The notes under the pieces: model-generated | Told to the model about the DNA's origin: nothing | Database searches by the model: none | What the model saw: only the letters and a program-made list of their open reading frames with translations | Origin: Brotaphodocola catenula | Lineage (GTDB): Bacteria > Bacillota > Clostridia > Lachnospirales > Lachnospiraceae | Length of the DNA stretch: 64,000 nt | Direction of reading: 5' to 3' | Assembly: GCA_020686985.1 (NCBI GenBank) | Contig: JAJEPU010000005.1 | Location: 48,270 to 112,269, forward strand | Part shown: piece after piece, positions 50,754-59,642 of the stretch | Position numbering within the stretch: position 1 is the stretch's first letter | Layout: the number at the start of each line of letters is the position of its first letter | Position numbers and translations under genes: made by a program

Positions 50754-51875
50754 CTAGCCCCGATTTTTTAAGTATATCAGGCACTCTTCTGTCTCGGATT
50801 CTCCAAAGACCGGAATGCCGTGTGCCAGCAACAGTTCCGCGGTCACTCCGTTTCCCGCTGTCAGTTTTCCGCTGTATGTGCCATCATAAATCTGACCATG
50901 ACCACAGGAAGGGCTTCTCTCTTTTAGCACGGCGCAGGTGCAGGAAAACAGCTCGGCAAGTTTCCATGCCTCTCTGGCACCTTTCTGATACTGTGGTGTC
51001 ACATCCGACCCGGCTTTCGTTTTTACCAGATCCCCGACCCGCTCGGACGGCACTCTCGGAGTCGAAAGACCGCCATAGATCTCCGGACAGATCGGAATCA
51101 AATCTGCGACTTTCATAAGTGACCGGACATTCTCATCGAGAACTCCTTTTTCGTTATAACGACAGTTAGAACCAAGCAGGCAGGCGCTCACAAGCACCGC
51201 AGGTCTCTTTTTTTGAATTGGATCTGTGACCGGCAACGATTGTGTGACCGTTTCACTCTTTTCTTTTTCTTCTACTGATTCAGTTCCTACGCTATTTTTT
51301 TCTTTTAAAAGAATGTGGCGGAGTGTGCCCCCGTATTTTTCTTTCGTCGCAATGATGCGGTAACCGTGTCTCTGCATCGAGTAAAGACTCGCGTGATTGT
51401 CCGGATGAACCGTACACATCCAAAACTTCTGTATCCGCCCAGAAAGCTCCCGCTCCGCTTTCTCGACAAGTCTCCCCTGCAAATGATGACCTCGAAATTC
51501 CGGATCAACTGCAACTGAATCTAAATGGGCGACAAGAAGACGTTTTTCCGCATCAAACCCGGCATCGATTCCGAGATTCACTCCCTGATCCGGATTTTGA
51601 ATTCCGCCAGAAAGCTCCCGGACTCCCGGAAGATCCACGGTGAAGAAAGCAACAAGCCTTGGCTGTCCATTCTCGGATTCTCCACTGTCCTCCGACTTTA
51701 CTTCCGCAAGAACCGTAAATCCCTCCGCCGACACATGGCGCAGAAGCCATGGCAATTCATCCGTGATATACCAGTCCGGATGCTCCATATTTTGTTTTAC
51801 GCGGTCCATCAGTTCCTTGACCCGGACCATGTCTGTCTCCTGAGCCAGACGAAACGTTATCTGGTCATCTCTCAT
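50754..51875 (-). CDS. Fusion protein: GNAT acetyltransferase plus DUF523
   Basis: A 373-aa protein with two domains. Residues about 5-185 form a GNAT acyltransferase fold, with the acetyl-CoA-binding stretch LDSVAVDPEFRGHHLQGRLV and HASLYSMQRHGY. A charged linker (about 190-225) follows. Residues about 225-373 are a DUF523 domain with its signature VLVSACLLGSNCRYNEKG, CPEIYGGLSTPR and KERSPSCGHGQIYDG, containing several conserved cysteines. DUF523 usually stands alone or with DUF1722. Both parts are of unknown substrate. The ATG has GGGAG about 13 bases upstream, rather far. Confidence 0.82.
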   Translation of the reverse strand: MRDDQITFRLAQETDMVRVKELMDRVKQNMEHPDWYITDELPWLLRHVSAEGFTVLAEVKSEDSGESENGQPRLVAFFTVDLPGVRELSGGIQNPDQGVNLGIDAGFDAEKRLLVAHLDSVAVDPEFRGHHLQGRLVEKAERELSGRIQKFWMCTVHPDNHASLYSMQRHGYRIIATKEKYGGTLRHILLKEKNSVGTESVEEKEKSETVTQSLPVTDPIQKKRPAVLVSACLLGSNCRYNEKGVLDENVRSLMKVADLIPICPEIYGGLSTPRVPSERVGDLVKTKAGSDVTPQYQKGAREAWKLAELFSCTCAVLKERSPSCGHGQIYDGTYSGKLTAGNGVTAELLLAHGIPVFGESETEECLIYLKNRG

Positions 51876-51939
51876 TGTTTGTCACTCACTCCCGCAATTT
51901 TCAAAATTTTCGCGATTTCCCAAATTTAAAATTTCCCCT

Positions 51940-51969
51940 ACTATATCACATCTGCAAAGAAAAATACAA
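51940..51969 (-). promoter_or_regulatory. Predicted promoter of the GNAT-DUF523 gene
   Basis: On the minus strand -35 TTGTAT (51964-51969), 18 bases, -10 TATAGT (51940-51945), in the gap after polA. Confidence 0.6.
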
Positions 51970-52020
51970 GTCCAAAAATGGAAGTCACTCTCCCTGATTT
52001 TATTTTTCTCCCAGATTATT

Positions 52021-54675
52021 TTATTTTGCATCGAACCAGGTTGTGCCCGCATGCGCCTCGACTTCGAGTGAAACGGAGAGTTCCACAGCATGACGCATCT
52101 TTTCCTCGAGAAGTGCTGTCACTTCCTCCTGCTCATCCACAAACGTCTCGACAAGAAGTTCATCGTGCACCTGAAGCACAATCCGGGATCTCAACTTTCT
52201 CGCCCGAAGTTCCCGATCAACCGCAATCATTGCAATCTTCATGATGTCCGCTGCCGTTCCCTGAATCGGAGAGTTCATCGCCACTCGCTCACCAAACGCT
52301 CTCTGCATGAAATTCGATGACTTGAGTTCCGGAATCGGACGACGTCTGCCAAAGAGTGTTGTCACATATCCCTGCTCCTTCCCCTCCTTTACGAGGTCGT
52401 CAAGAAACGTCTTTACACCCGGATACGTCTCAAAATACTTGTTGATATAGGCAAGCGCCTCCTTTCGGCTGATGCTCAAATCCTCACTCAAGCCGAACGC
52501 GCTGATTCCGTAGACGATTCCAAAGTTTACTGCCTTCGCATTTCGACGCTGAAGCGGGGTCACCTCCTCAAGCGGAGTGTGGAAGACCTGCGATGCCGTA
52601 ATCGCATGAATGTCCTGTGCCTCCCGATATGCCTCAATCAGACGGTCATCCTTCGACATGTGAGCGAGAATACGAAGCTCAATCTGGGAGTAATCGGCAT
52701 CCACAAAGACTGCCCCGTCCTCCGGCACAAAGACTTTGCGGATCTCCCGTCCAAGCTCCATCCGCACTGGAATATTCTGAAGGTTCGGCTCGGTACTGCT
52801 GATTCGTCCCGTCGCCGTGATCGTCTGGTTGAAGGTTCCATGAATTCTTCCATCCTCCTGAATAAATCCGGCAAGTCCCTCCGCATACGTCGAGTTGAGC
52901 TTTGTGAGCTGACGGTAATCGAGAATCATCCGCACGATCGGATACTCCGGCGCGAGCTTTTCAAGCACATCCGCTGCCGTCGAATATCCGGTCTTTGTCT
53001 TCTTTCCGTGAGGAAGCTCCATGCGCTCAAACAGAATCTCTCCAAGCTGTTTCGGAGAATTGATGTTGAACGTCTCACCCGCAGATGCATAGATTTCCTG
53101 CTCGAGCTTTGCAATCTTCTCTTTCAGTCTGTCGCCGTATGCCTCAAGCTGAGCACGGTCGATGCGCACTCCCGCCTTCTCCATGTGATCGAGACTGAAA
53201 ATCAGAGGCATTTCTACTTCATGGAACAGCTTTTCCATTCCGGTATTCTGAAGATTTTCAAGAAGTTTCGGCATCGACTTCCACGCGATATATCCCATGT
53301 AGCAGGCGCAGGTGCATCCCTTCTCGTCCCCCGCACACATCGCTGATCCCGCACTCTTTTTCCCGAGCAGATCCGCTCTTGACGGAACGGTCATTCCGAG
53401 AGAATCTCTTGCCAAATCATCGTATTCGTAAGTATCCTTGAGCGGATTTAAGAGATAGCCCGCAATCGCCGTGTCAAAGACGACATTTGTCTCCTCAAGA
53501 TCCATGACCTTGAGCTGATCCTTAAGTCCGATCGTGGCAACCGAATCCGGCTCTTTGCGATTTTCAATCAATGACTTCATCTTATCTGCGAGGTAGGCTC
53601 CGGTCAGAAATCCCTCCACCCGAATCGCATAGATCTCATCCTCCCCGAAACAGAGTGCGAGACCGACAACCGCCTTCTTCTGATCGAGAATCAATTCAAA
53701 TCCGATCGTCCTCGCCTGCTCTGCCTTCTCAAAGATTGTCTCTGCCCCGGCAAAGTCTTCGATCGTCCAGAATTTCTCCTCGATCTGATTCTCCTCAGCC
53801 CCGATCTGCACAGCGTCAAACCGCGCAAGAATCGACTTAAACTCCAGGCGTTTCATATAATGATAGGCTTCCTGAGTATAAAGGTTCTCAATCCGTGCAT
53901 CGTCATAGACAAAATCAACCGGACAGTCAAGACGAATCGTCGCGAGATCCTTGCTCATCTCTGCAAGATCATAGTGCTCCGTAAGCGCCTTCTGTGCGCG
54001 GGGCGGGCGCACCTCCTCCAAGTGATCCCGGACATTCTCAATACTTCCGTAAGTGACAATCAGGTTCGTCGCCGTCTTCTCTCCGATTGACGGAACGCCC
54101 GGAATGTTGTCGGAGGAATCCCCCATCAGCGCCTTCACATCGATGAACTCGGTCGGTGTTACCTGATACTCGCGCTTTACATCCTCCGGATAATAGTCAT
54201 GGATCTCGGTCTTTCCCCGGCTTGTCTTCGGAATCCGGATCTTGATGTGCGTATCCGCAAGCTGTAAGAGATCCCGGTCACCCGAAACGACGGAGACCTC
54301 GATCCCATCTGCCTGACTGCTCTTTGCAACTGTTCCGAGAATATCATCCGCCTCATAGCCTGCAAGACTCAGGATCGGGATTCCCATCGAAGTCAACACT
54401 TCCTTCATAAGCGGAACCTGCTCCCTGAGTTCCTCCGGCATCGGCTTTCTCGTTCCCTTGTAATCCGGATATTTTTCATGGCGAAACGTCGGTGCACTCA
54501 AATCAAAGGCAACTGCAAGATGATCTGCCTGCTCCTCCTCGAGAATTTTAAACATGATATTTAAAAAACCGTAAACCGCATTCGTGTGAAGCCCCTCCGA
54601 GTTTGTAAGCTCCGGAACTCCGTAAAATGCACGGTTTAAAATGCTGTGTCCATCAATCAGTACGAGTTTTTCCAC
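52021..54675 (-). CDS. polA: DNA polymerase I, GTG start, degenerate proofreading domain
   Basis: Repair and Okazaki-fragment polymerase. It is 884 aa. Residues 1-290 are the 5' nuclease (YGFLNIMFKILEEEQADHLAVAFD; GDRDLLQL). Residues about 300-480 are the 3'-5' exonuclease fold, where the usual DTE start motif is replaced by GFELI, so proofreading is probably lost, as in many Firmicutes. Residues about 500-884 are the polymerase with DYSQIELRILAH, RRNAKAVNFGIVYG and QVHDELLVE. The start is GTG 54675 with AAGGAG upstream. It leads the group containing coaE. Confidence 0.96.
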   Translation of the reverse strand: MEKLVLIDGHSILNRAFYGVPELTNSEGLHTNAVYGFLNIMFKILEEEQADHLAVAFDLSAPTFRHEKYPDYKGTRKPMPEELREQVPLMKEVLTSMGIPILSLAGYEADDILGTVAKSSQADGIEVSVVSGDRDLLQLADTHIKIRIPKTSRGKTEIHDYYPEDVKREYQVTPTEFIDVKALMGDSSDNIPGVPSIGEKTATNLIVTYGSIENVRDHLEEVRPPRAQKALTEHYDLAEMSKDLATIRLDCPVDFVYDDARIENLYTQEAYHYMKRLEFKSILARFDAVQIGAEENQIEEKFWTIEDFAGAETIFEKAEQARTIGFELILDQKKAVVGLALCFGEDEIYAIRVEGFLTGAYLADKMKSLIENRKEPDSVATIGLKDQLKVMDLEETNVVFDTAIAGYLLNPLKDTYEYDDLARDSLGMTVPSRADLLGKKSAGSAMCAGDEKGCTCACYMGYIAWKSMPKLLENLQNTGMEKLFHEVEMPLIFSLDHMEKAGVRIDRAQLEAYGDRLKEKIAKLEQEIYASAGETFNINSPKQLGEILFERMELPHGKKTKTGYSTAADVLEKLAPEYPIVRMILDYRQLTKLNSTYAEGLAGFIQEDGRIHGTFNQTITATGRISSTEPNLQNIPVRMELGREIRKVFVPEDGAVFVDADYSQIELRILAHMSKDDRLIEAYREAQDIHAITASQVFHTPLEEVTPLQRRNAKAVNFGIVYGISAFGLSEDLSISRKEALAYINKYFETYPGVKTFLDDLVKEGKEQGYVTTLFGRRRPIPELKSSNFMQRAFGERVAMNSPIQGTAADIMKIAMIAVDRELRARKLRSRIVLQVHDELLVETFVDEQEEVTALLEEKMRHAVELSVSLEVEAHAGTTWFDAK

Positions 54676-54871
54676 CTTGTTCTCCTTTATCTCAAAAATT
54701 CCTAATTTTCTAAAGTCTGATCGTTTTTTTGTCTGAGTTTGGCTGTTTTTTATCGCCAGTTTTTATTTTCTCTGAGCGCGTTAAGAGCGTACCCTTTCCC
54801 AAAGACAGACGAAAAAGTCTGCCCTCTTTCCTTTCTAGTCCGTTCTTTTAACCCATTTTATTTCTGTGCCA

Positions 54872-55219
54872 TCAGAGAATTCCTGTCTCTGCCCAGATGC
54901 GAAATTGCATCACCAGAAGTGTCAGAACCCCTGCCACACAGAGCGTATTGACCGCATAGCAAATCACTTTTCGCAGACGGGCTGTGCGAACCTTAATCCA
55001 CGCATCTTCAAGGCTTTCCTCCAAGGCTCCCGCAATGTCATATCCGCCTGCACCCGAATCAAGCTGGCGCAGTCCTAACGATACCGTATAATAGATTTCC
55101 AGTTCCTCCCGGCACTCCGGACAGGTGCTCACATGAGTCAGAAACGCTTCCAGCTCTTCCTCCTCCAGCTTCATATCAATAAATGGCATAATCAGTTTTT
55201 CCGCCTCCCGGCATGTCAT
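54872..55219 (-). CDS. Zinc-finger (zf-HC2) membrane protein, anti-sigma-factor-like
   Basis: Protein of about 115 aa. The N-terminal zinc finger HVSTCPECREELE (HxxxCxxC) is of the anti-sigma ZAS/zf-HC2 type. A linker follows, then one membrane helix (about 85-108) near the C-terminus. Such proteins hold an ECF sigma factor at the membrane, but no sigma factor gene is next to it, so the role is open. The start is ATG 55219 with AAGGTGG upstream. The 196-bp gap to polA holds only a weak GCAGAC/GTCTGT hairpin. Confidence 0.75.
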   Translation of the reverse strand: MTCREAEKLIMPFIDMKLEEEELEAFLTHVSTCPECREELEIYYTVSLGLRQLDSGAGGYDIAGALEESLEDAWIKVRTARLRKVICYAVNTLCVAGVLTLLVMQFRIWAETGIL

Positions 55220-55326
55220 CCCTGTCACCACCTTATTTTTTTATGTGCCCCCATCATACCACTGATTCCGTCCTCGAATCTACCCTATTTTATCATTTCT
55301 CTGTGTTTTTTTTGATTTTCTTATTC

Positions 55327-55355
55327 TTGACTTGATTTTTAATCTCTGCTAGAGT
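55327..55355 (+). promoter_or_regulatory. Predicted promoter of dapL
   Basis: -35 TTGACT (55327-55332), 17 bases, -10 TAGAGT (55350-55355). The leader is about 97 nt. No lysine riboswitch pattern was recognised. Confidence 0.6.
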
Positions 55356-55458
55356 GTGTTTGTATTTTTTTATTTCATGTGCTCCCAGAATCTCTTTATG
55401 CCTGTTTTTTGAAAGAGAGACTTTGAGCGTTCATACTTACAGGAAGAGGGGATTTTTT

Positions 55459-56655
55459 ATGCCAAAGCTGAATGAACATTATCAGGATTTAAAAGAAAGC
55501 TATCTTTTCTCCGAAATTGCACATCGTGTTTCCGCTTACTCGGAGGCACATCCGGATGCAAACATCATCCGTCTCGGAATCGGAGATGTTACCCTTCCAC
55601 TCGGAAGCCTTGCCATCGGGGGACTTCACGAGGGTGTTAATGCAATGGCAAGCGCCGAGACCTTCAAGGGATATGGTCCGGAACAGGGATATGAATTTCT
55701 GCGCAAGGCAATTTCTGAATACTATGCAAGAAACGGTGCGGAGGTTGAACCAGCCGATATTTTCATCTCCGACGGTGCAAAGAGCGATACTGGAAACATC
55801 TCTGAGCTGTTTTCCAACGACAATGTGATTCTGATTCCAGACCCGGTTTACCCGGTTTATGTGGATTCCAACCTTATGGGCGGAAAGCACGTCACCTATA
55901 TCTCCGGAAATGCGGAAAACGATTTTCTTCCGATGCCTGATCCATCTGTTCATGCGGATATTATTTACCTGTGCTCCCCGAACAACCCGACCGGTGCTGT
56001 CTATAACAAGGCTCAGCTCAAGGAGTGGGTGGACTACGCGCTCGCAAATGATGCAGTCATCCTGTTTGACTCCGCTTACGAGGCTTTCGTCAGCGATCCA
56101 GAACTTCCACGCAGTATCTACACGATCGAGGGTGCAAAGAAGTGTGCGATTGAGTTCTGCTCCCTCTCCAAGACCGCCGGTTTTACCGGAACCCGCTGTG
56201 GATACACCGTCGTTCCGAGAGAGCTTGTCTTCACCGCTTCCAACGGTAAGGAAATGTCTCTGCATGCAATGTGGAACCGTCGTCAGTGCACAAAGTTCAA
56301 CGGTACTTCCTACATCATCCAGAAGGGTGCTTCTGCGGTCTTCTCTGAGGAAGGCATGAAACAGTGCCAGGAGAACATTCATTATTATCAGGAAAATGCA
56401 AGAATCATCGCTGAGACCTTAAAGAAAAAAAACATCCGTTTCTTTGGCGGTGTTCACTCTCCTTACATCTGGTTTGAGTGCCCGGATGGAATGGAGTCCT
56501 GGGAATTCTTTGACTACCTGCTAAACAATGCTCAGGTTGTCGGAACTCCGGGGGCTGGTTTCGGTGAGAACGGCAAAAACTACTTCCGCTTAACCTCATT
56601 TAACAATCACGAGAACACGATCGAGGCAATGAAGCGCTTTGAGAAGCTGTTCTAA
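55459..56655 (+). CDS. dapL: LL-diaminopimelate aminotransferase
   Basis: PLP enzyme that makes LL-diaminopimelate directly from tetrahydrodipicolinate, a shortcut of lysine and peptidoglycan synthesis. It is 398 aa. Key motifs are IIRLGIGDVTLPL near the start, ISDGAKSDTGNI, SPNNPTGAVYNKAQL, and the PLP lysine in CSLSKTAGFTGTRCGY. The start is ATG 55459 with AAGAGGGG upstream; the open frame begins 35 codons earlier in the promoter region. It stands alone on the plus strand. Presence of DapL fits an anaerobic Clostridia genome. Confidence 0.95.
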   Translation: MPKLNEHYQDLKESYLFSEIAHRVSAYSEAHPDANIIRLGIGDVTLPLGSLAIGGLHEGVNAMASAETFKGYGPEQGYEFLRKAISEYYARNGAEVEPADIFISDGAKSDTGNISELFSNDNVILIPDPVYPVYVDSNLMGGKHVTYISGNAENDFLPMPDPSVHADIIYLCSPNNPTGAVYNKAQLKEWVDYALANDAVILFDSAYEAFVSDPELPRSIYTIEGAKKCAIEFCSLSKTAGFTGTRCGYTVVPRELVFTASNGKEMSLHAMWNRRQCTKFNGTSYIIQKGASAVFSEEGMKQCQENIHYYQENARIIAETLKKKNIRFFGGVHSPYIWFECPDGMESWEFFDYLLNNAQVVGTPGAGFGENGKNYFRLTSFNNHENTIEAMKRFEKLF

Positions 56656-56708
56656 GAGAAGCGGTTGTGTGAAATCAAATTTCAAATTCCAATTTTTGAA
56701 AAAATTGC

Positions 56709-56737
56709 TTGCAAACGCTCGGCACTTATGCTATAAT
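56709..56737 (+). promoter_or_regulatory. Promoter of tRNA-Leu
   Basis: -35 TTGCAA (56709-56714), 17 bases, -10 TATAAT (56732-56737), about 20 bases before the tRNA. Confidence 0.8.
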
Positions 56738-56756
56738 TCTTTTGTTGCGTAAGTAA

Positions 56757-56839
56757 GCCGGCGTGGCGGAATGGCAGACGCATCAGACTCAAAATCTGAC
56801 GGGGGCGACCTCGTGCCGGTTCGAGTCCGGCTGCCGGCA
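56757..56839 (+). tRNA. tRNA-Leu, anticodon CAA
   Basis: 83-nt tRNA of class II with a long variable arm. The acceptor stem GCCGGCG pairs with TGCCGGC, discriminator A. The anticodon stem CAGA/TCTG holds the loop CTCAAAA, giving anticodon CAA, which reads UUG. The T arm contains GTTCGAGTC. CCA is not encoded. It has its own promoter and a strong terminator. Confidence 0.97.
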
Positions 56840-56858
56840 TTCCTTGGCAGGGGCAGGG

Positions 56859-56903
56859 GCCAACAGAATTATCTCTCGATAATTCTGTTGGCTCTTTCTT
56901 TTT
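56859..56903 (+). terminator. Strong intrinsic terminator after tRNA-Leu
   Basis: GCCAACAGAATTAT, loop CTCTCG, ATAATTCTGTTGGC: a 14-bp perfect stem followed by TCTTTCTTTTTG. Confidence 0.93.
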
Positions 56904-56939
56904 GCTCGATTATCGATTATAATAGGTTGCATAAATATA

Positions 56940-56967
56940 TTGAATACATCAAATGTATGATTATACT
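56940..56967 (+). promoter_or_regulatory. Predicted promoter of the lipoprotein gene
   Basis: -35 TTGAAT (56940-56945), 16 bases, -10 TATACT (56962-56967). The -10 is only about 20 bases from the start codon, so the leader is very short and the assignment is tentative. Confidence 0.4.
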
Positions 56968-56987
56968 TATTGGGAGGACTTTTCAGT

Positions 56988-57830
56988 ATGATTACACATA
57001 AAAAAACATGGAAATGCATCCGGCGATCTGCCTGTGCATTCACAATCCTTTCTGTCGCTCTTCTCAGCTCTGCCTGCAAGCGCCAGCAGGAGGTCATTGA
57101 TCTCTCCGGTGCCCGCTCAGTTCCCACTGAGACGGTTCAGTCAGCCTCAGCCCCGGAAAGCGTAGATTCTGCGGACAGTCTGACGCTCGACACTGCGGAA
57201 ACGACTGCGGACGCTTCTTCTACCAAAAAGGGAATCCATGTGATGATGGAGACTTACATGAACAACAAAATCTTCATCCAATATCCGGTGATTCAGGACT
57301 TAAACGATGATGACCGTACCGCCTCTGCAAATGAATTATTAAAGAATAATGCTCTCTCTATTCTCGGCGGATGGGGAATCAATGAGGCAAAGGATACACT
57401 CGAGCTGACCTGCAAAGTCGTCTCTGCTGACCAGAGCCGGCTCACCGTGATCTACCGCGGATACTGCTATCCGAATCAGGCGTCGTATCCCTCAAATCTT
57501 TTTCTCACAAACACCGTTGATCTGACCGAAATCTCCGATGTTCGCCTGAGTGATTATGCAGATCCGGTTCAACTTGCAGATTATGTGATGTCCGATGGGG
57601 TTGTGCTCTCCGGTGTCAACCAGACAGATCAGCCAGCTATTCTTGAGTTTCTCAAAAATACCGACCGCGAACAGAACGTAGCCCTGCTTGCAAATGCGGA
57701 TTTCGGCGGAACGAATGGATTCCCGGGATGTTTCAGTTATGAGTCAAACGGAGAGATCTATATCATGCTTTCTGTCACCCATGAGCTTGGAGATTATGTG
57801 ACGGTGGTCTACACCCCGGAAGATAAATAA
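56988..57830 (+). CDS. Predicted lipoprotein of unknown function, DUF4163/DUF3298-like
   Basis: Exported protein of about 280 aa. A basic N-terminus, a hydrophobic stretch and the lipobox LSSAC place the lipidated cysteine at residue 30. A Ser/Thr/Ala/Glu-rich linker to about 80 is followed by a globular domain. The segment RGYCYPNQASYPSNLFLTNTVDL recalls DUF4163/DUF3298 proteins, which occur in some anti-sigma and spore-envelope proteins; the assignment is weak. The start is ATG 56988 with GGGAGG 10 bases upstream. Monocistronic between tRNA-Leu and upp; a weak hairpin GGCTCT/AGAGAC follows the stop. Confidence 0.7.
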   Translation: MITHKKTWKCIRRSACAFTILSVALLSSACKRQQEVIDLSGARSVPTETVQSASAPESVDSADSLTLDTAETTADASSTKKGIHVMMETYMNNKIFIQYPVIQDLNDDDRTASANELLKNNALSILGGWGINEAKDTLELTCKVVSADQSRLTVIYRGYCYPNQASYPSNLFLTNTVDLTEISDVRLSDYADPVQLADYVMSDGVVLSGVNQTDQPAILEFLKNTDREQNVALLANADFGGTNGFPGCFSYESNGEIYIMLSVTHELGDYVTVVYTPEDK

Positions 57831-57872
57831 AAGGCTCTTATAAAAGAGACTTTCAAAACCTTGGCATGACTC

Positions 57873-57901
57873 TTGATCTTTGTCCTTAAATTTGATAAAA
57901 T
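57873..57901 (+). promoter_or_regulatory. Predicted promoter of upp
   Basis: -35 TTGATC (57873-57878), 17 bases, -10 TAAAAT (57896-57901). Confidence 0.55.
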
Positions 57902-57945
57902 TTGGTTAGTTTTACAATACTGTATCGAGAAAGGAACTTTGATTT

Positions 57946-58575
57946 ATGGAAAATGTTACCATTTTTGATCATCCGCTGATTCAGCACAAGATTTCAATTC
58001 TGAGAAATAAGAACACCGGAACCAACGAATTCCGCTCCCTGATCGAGGAGATCGCAATGTTGATGGGCTATGAAGCTCTGCGTGATCTTCCGCTCGAGGA
58101 TGTTGAGGTTGAGACACCGATCGAGACCTGCATGACCCCGATGATCGCCGGCAAGAAGCTCGCTATCGTTCCGATCCTGCGCGCAGGACTTGGCATGGTC
58201 AATGGTATTCTCGCCCTCGTTCCGAGTGCAAAAGTTGGTCATATCGGACTGTACCGTGATGAGGAGACTCATGAGCCTCACGAATACTACTGCAAACTTC
58301 CGGACCCGATCGAACAGCGTACCATCGTTGTGACTGATCCGATGCTTGCTACCGGCGGTTCTGGCGTCGAGGCTGTCAACTTTATCAAACAGCATGGCGG
58401 AAAGAACATCAAGTTCATGTCGATCATCGCTGCTCCGGAAGGACTCAAGCGTCTCCATGAGGCTCATCCGGATATCCAGATCTATGTTGGACATCTTGAT
58501 CGTTGCCTGAATGAGAATGCTTACATCTGCCCGGGTCTTGGAGATGCAGGTGACAGAATCTTCGGCACGAAGTGA
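57946..58575 (+). CDS. upp: Uracil phosphoribosyltransferase
   Basis: Salvages uracil to UMP using PRPP, which is made by Prs (10024). It is 209 aa, normal length, starting [22 protein letters not shown]. The PRPP loop [13 protein letters not shown] (about 128-140) and the uracil-binding end [17 protein letters not shown] are complete. The ATG has AAAGGAA upstream. The 381-bp gap that follows (58576-58956) holds a 137-bp fold-back sequence. Confidence 0.97.
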   Translation: MENVTIFDHPLIQHKISILRNKNTGTNEFRSLIEEIAMLMGYEALRDLPLEDVEVETPIETCMTPMIAGKKLAIVPILRAGLGMVNGILALVPSAKVGHIGLYRDEETHEPHEYYCKLPDPIEQRTIVVTDPMLATGGSGVEAVNFIKQHGGKNIKFMSIIAAPEGLKRLHEAHPDIQIYVGHLDRCLNENAYICPGLGDAGDRIFGTK

Positions 58576-58714
58576 GATGCAAAATACAAGAAAATTTAAT
58601 AAATTTTAATTTAATGGGGATTCACTGCAGTAAAGAATCAAGATAATTAAAAGAATGAAGGGATTGTTATTTTATTTGATACAAATTCTTCATTGACAAA
58701 TCGCGACAGATCAG

Positions 58715-58851
58715 GGTGTCTCCAACAAGTAAGGTCAGGAAAACTCGCTCTCGCTCCGGGTGAAAACGTAGCGGTTCATAAGAACGTAAAAAACACGTTC
58801 TAAGCACCGACGTTTCACACGGGTTTTCCTGACCTTCTTGTTTCCGACACC
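58715..58851. repeat. 137-bp fold-back (long imperfect palindrome)
   Basis: From the ends inward the arms pair as GGTGTC/GACACC, AACAAG/CTTGTT, AGGTCAGGAAAAC/GTTTTCCTGACCT, GTGAAA-CGT/ACGTTTCAC, CGGT/ACCG and AGAACGT/ACGTTCT, with a 7-base A-rich apex. One 12-base bulge (CTCGCTCTCGCT region) sits on the left arm. It lies between upp and the convergent acyltransferase gene. There is no good T-run, so a plain terminator is unlikely; a MITE-like element or a structured RNA are options. Confidence 0.7.
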
Positions 58852-58956
58852 TATACAATACCAGCACCTATACGGGCATCATACAATATGCTCCTGTCAA
58901 CGTTTATAAAAACCTGGCACATCATTCAACCAATGCATATACATCCTGGCGCGTTT

Positions 58957-59634
58957 TTAATCATTATGCTTCTCTGCAATCTCACCCTGTCTCTTGTAAA
59001 TGGAATTTGCATCCACGCCACCGCGAACACTAGAGAGAGGGTAGATGTTACTGTTCTTTCCGATCACCGTACCCGGATTCAGCACGGAACCACAGCCGAC
59101 CTCAACACAATCTCCGATCATTGCACCGACCTTCTTGCGTCCGGTCTCGATCTCCTCATCCTCTGCGTGGATCTTGACAAGCTCCTTGTCAGACTTTACA
59201 TTTGAAGTGATCGAACCTGCACCCATGTGGGACTTGTATCCAAGAATCGAATCTCCCACATAATTGTAATGCGGAACCTGTACGTTGTCAAACAGGATCG
59301 AATTCTTTAACTCTGAGGAATTTCCGACAACACTGTTTGCGCCGATCAGGACTTTTCCGCGGATAAATGCACAGTGACGAATCTCTGCTCCCGTTCCGAT
59401 TACAACCGGTCCCATGATGCCTGCGGTCGGGGCGACCTTTGCGGTGCGGTGAATCCAGACACCCGGAACCGGATTGTCATATTCCTCCTCGGAGAGCGTT
59501 TTTCCAAGGTTCTCCACAAACTCGCCGATGTGCTCAAGTGCCTGCCACGGATACTCAAACTGCTCAAGCAGGGATTTTGCCATCGTATGCTCAAGTGTAT
59601 AAAGTTCTGCTGTCTTCATTTCTTCTTTCTTCAT
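58957..59634 (-). CDS. Left-handed beta-helix acyltransferase, GlmU C-terminal-like
   Basis: A 225-aa protein with hexapeptide repeats (about 60-205; IGTGAEIRHCAF, IGANSVVGNSSEL, GVGSILGY-like repeats) that form a left-handed beta helix, as in GlmU acetyltransferases and sugar O-acetyltransferases. It lacks the GlmU pyrophosphorylase domain; an N-terminal helical part (LYTLEHTMAKSLLEQFEYPWQALEHIG) replaces it. The motif HNYVGDS-like (HYNYVGDSILG) and KNSILFDNVQ fit UDP-GlcNAc pyrophosphorylase-related proteins. The substrate is unknown. It follows topB by 8 nt. ATG 59634 is preferred; ATG 59619 is possible. Confidence 0.82.
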   Translation of the reverse strand: MKKEEMKTAELYTLEHTMAKSLLEQFEYPWQALEHIGEFVENLGKTLSEEEYDNPVPGVWIHRTAKVAPTAGIMGPVVIGTGAEIRHCAFIRGKVLIGANSVVGNSSELKNSILFDNVQVPHYNYVGDSILGYKSHMGAGSITSNVKSDKELVKIHAEDEEIETGRKKVGAMIGDCVEVGCGSVLNPGTVIGKNSNIYPLSSVRGGVDANSIYKRQGEIAEKHND

Positions 59635-59642
59635 AATCTTCT

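Noticed and set aside
55232..55458. Lysine riboswitch before dapL
   Set aside because: The leader is only about 100 nt after the predicted promoter and no lysine-riboswitch-like helices were recognised.
58667..58867. 66-codon minus-strand reading frame after upp
   Set aside because: It runs through the 137-bp fold-back, has no ribosome binding site and no protein-like composition.
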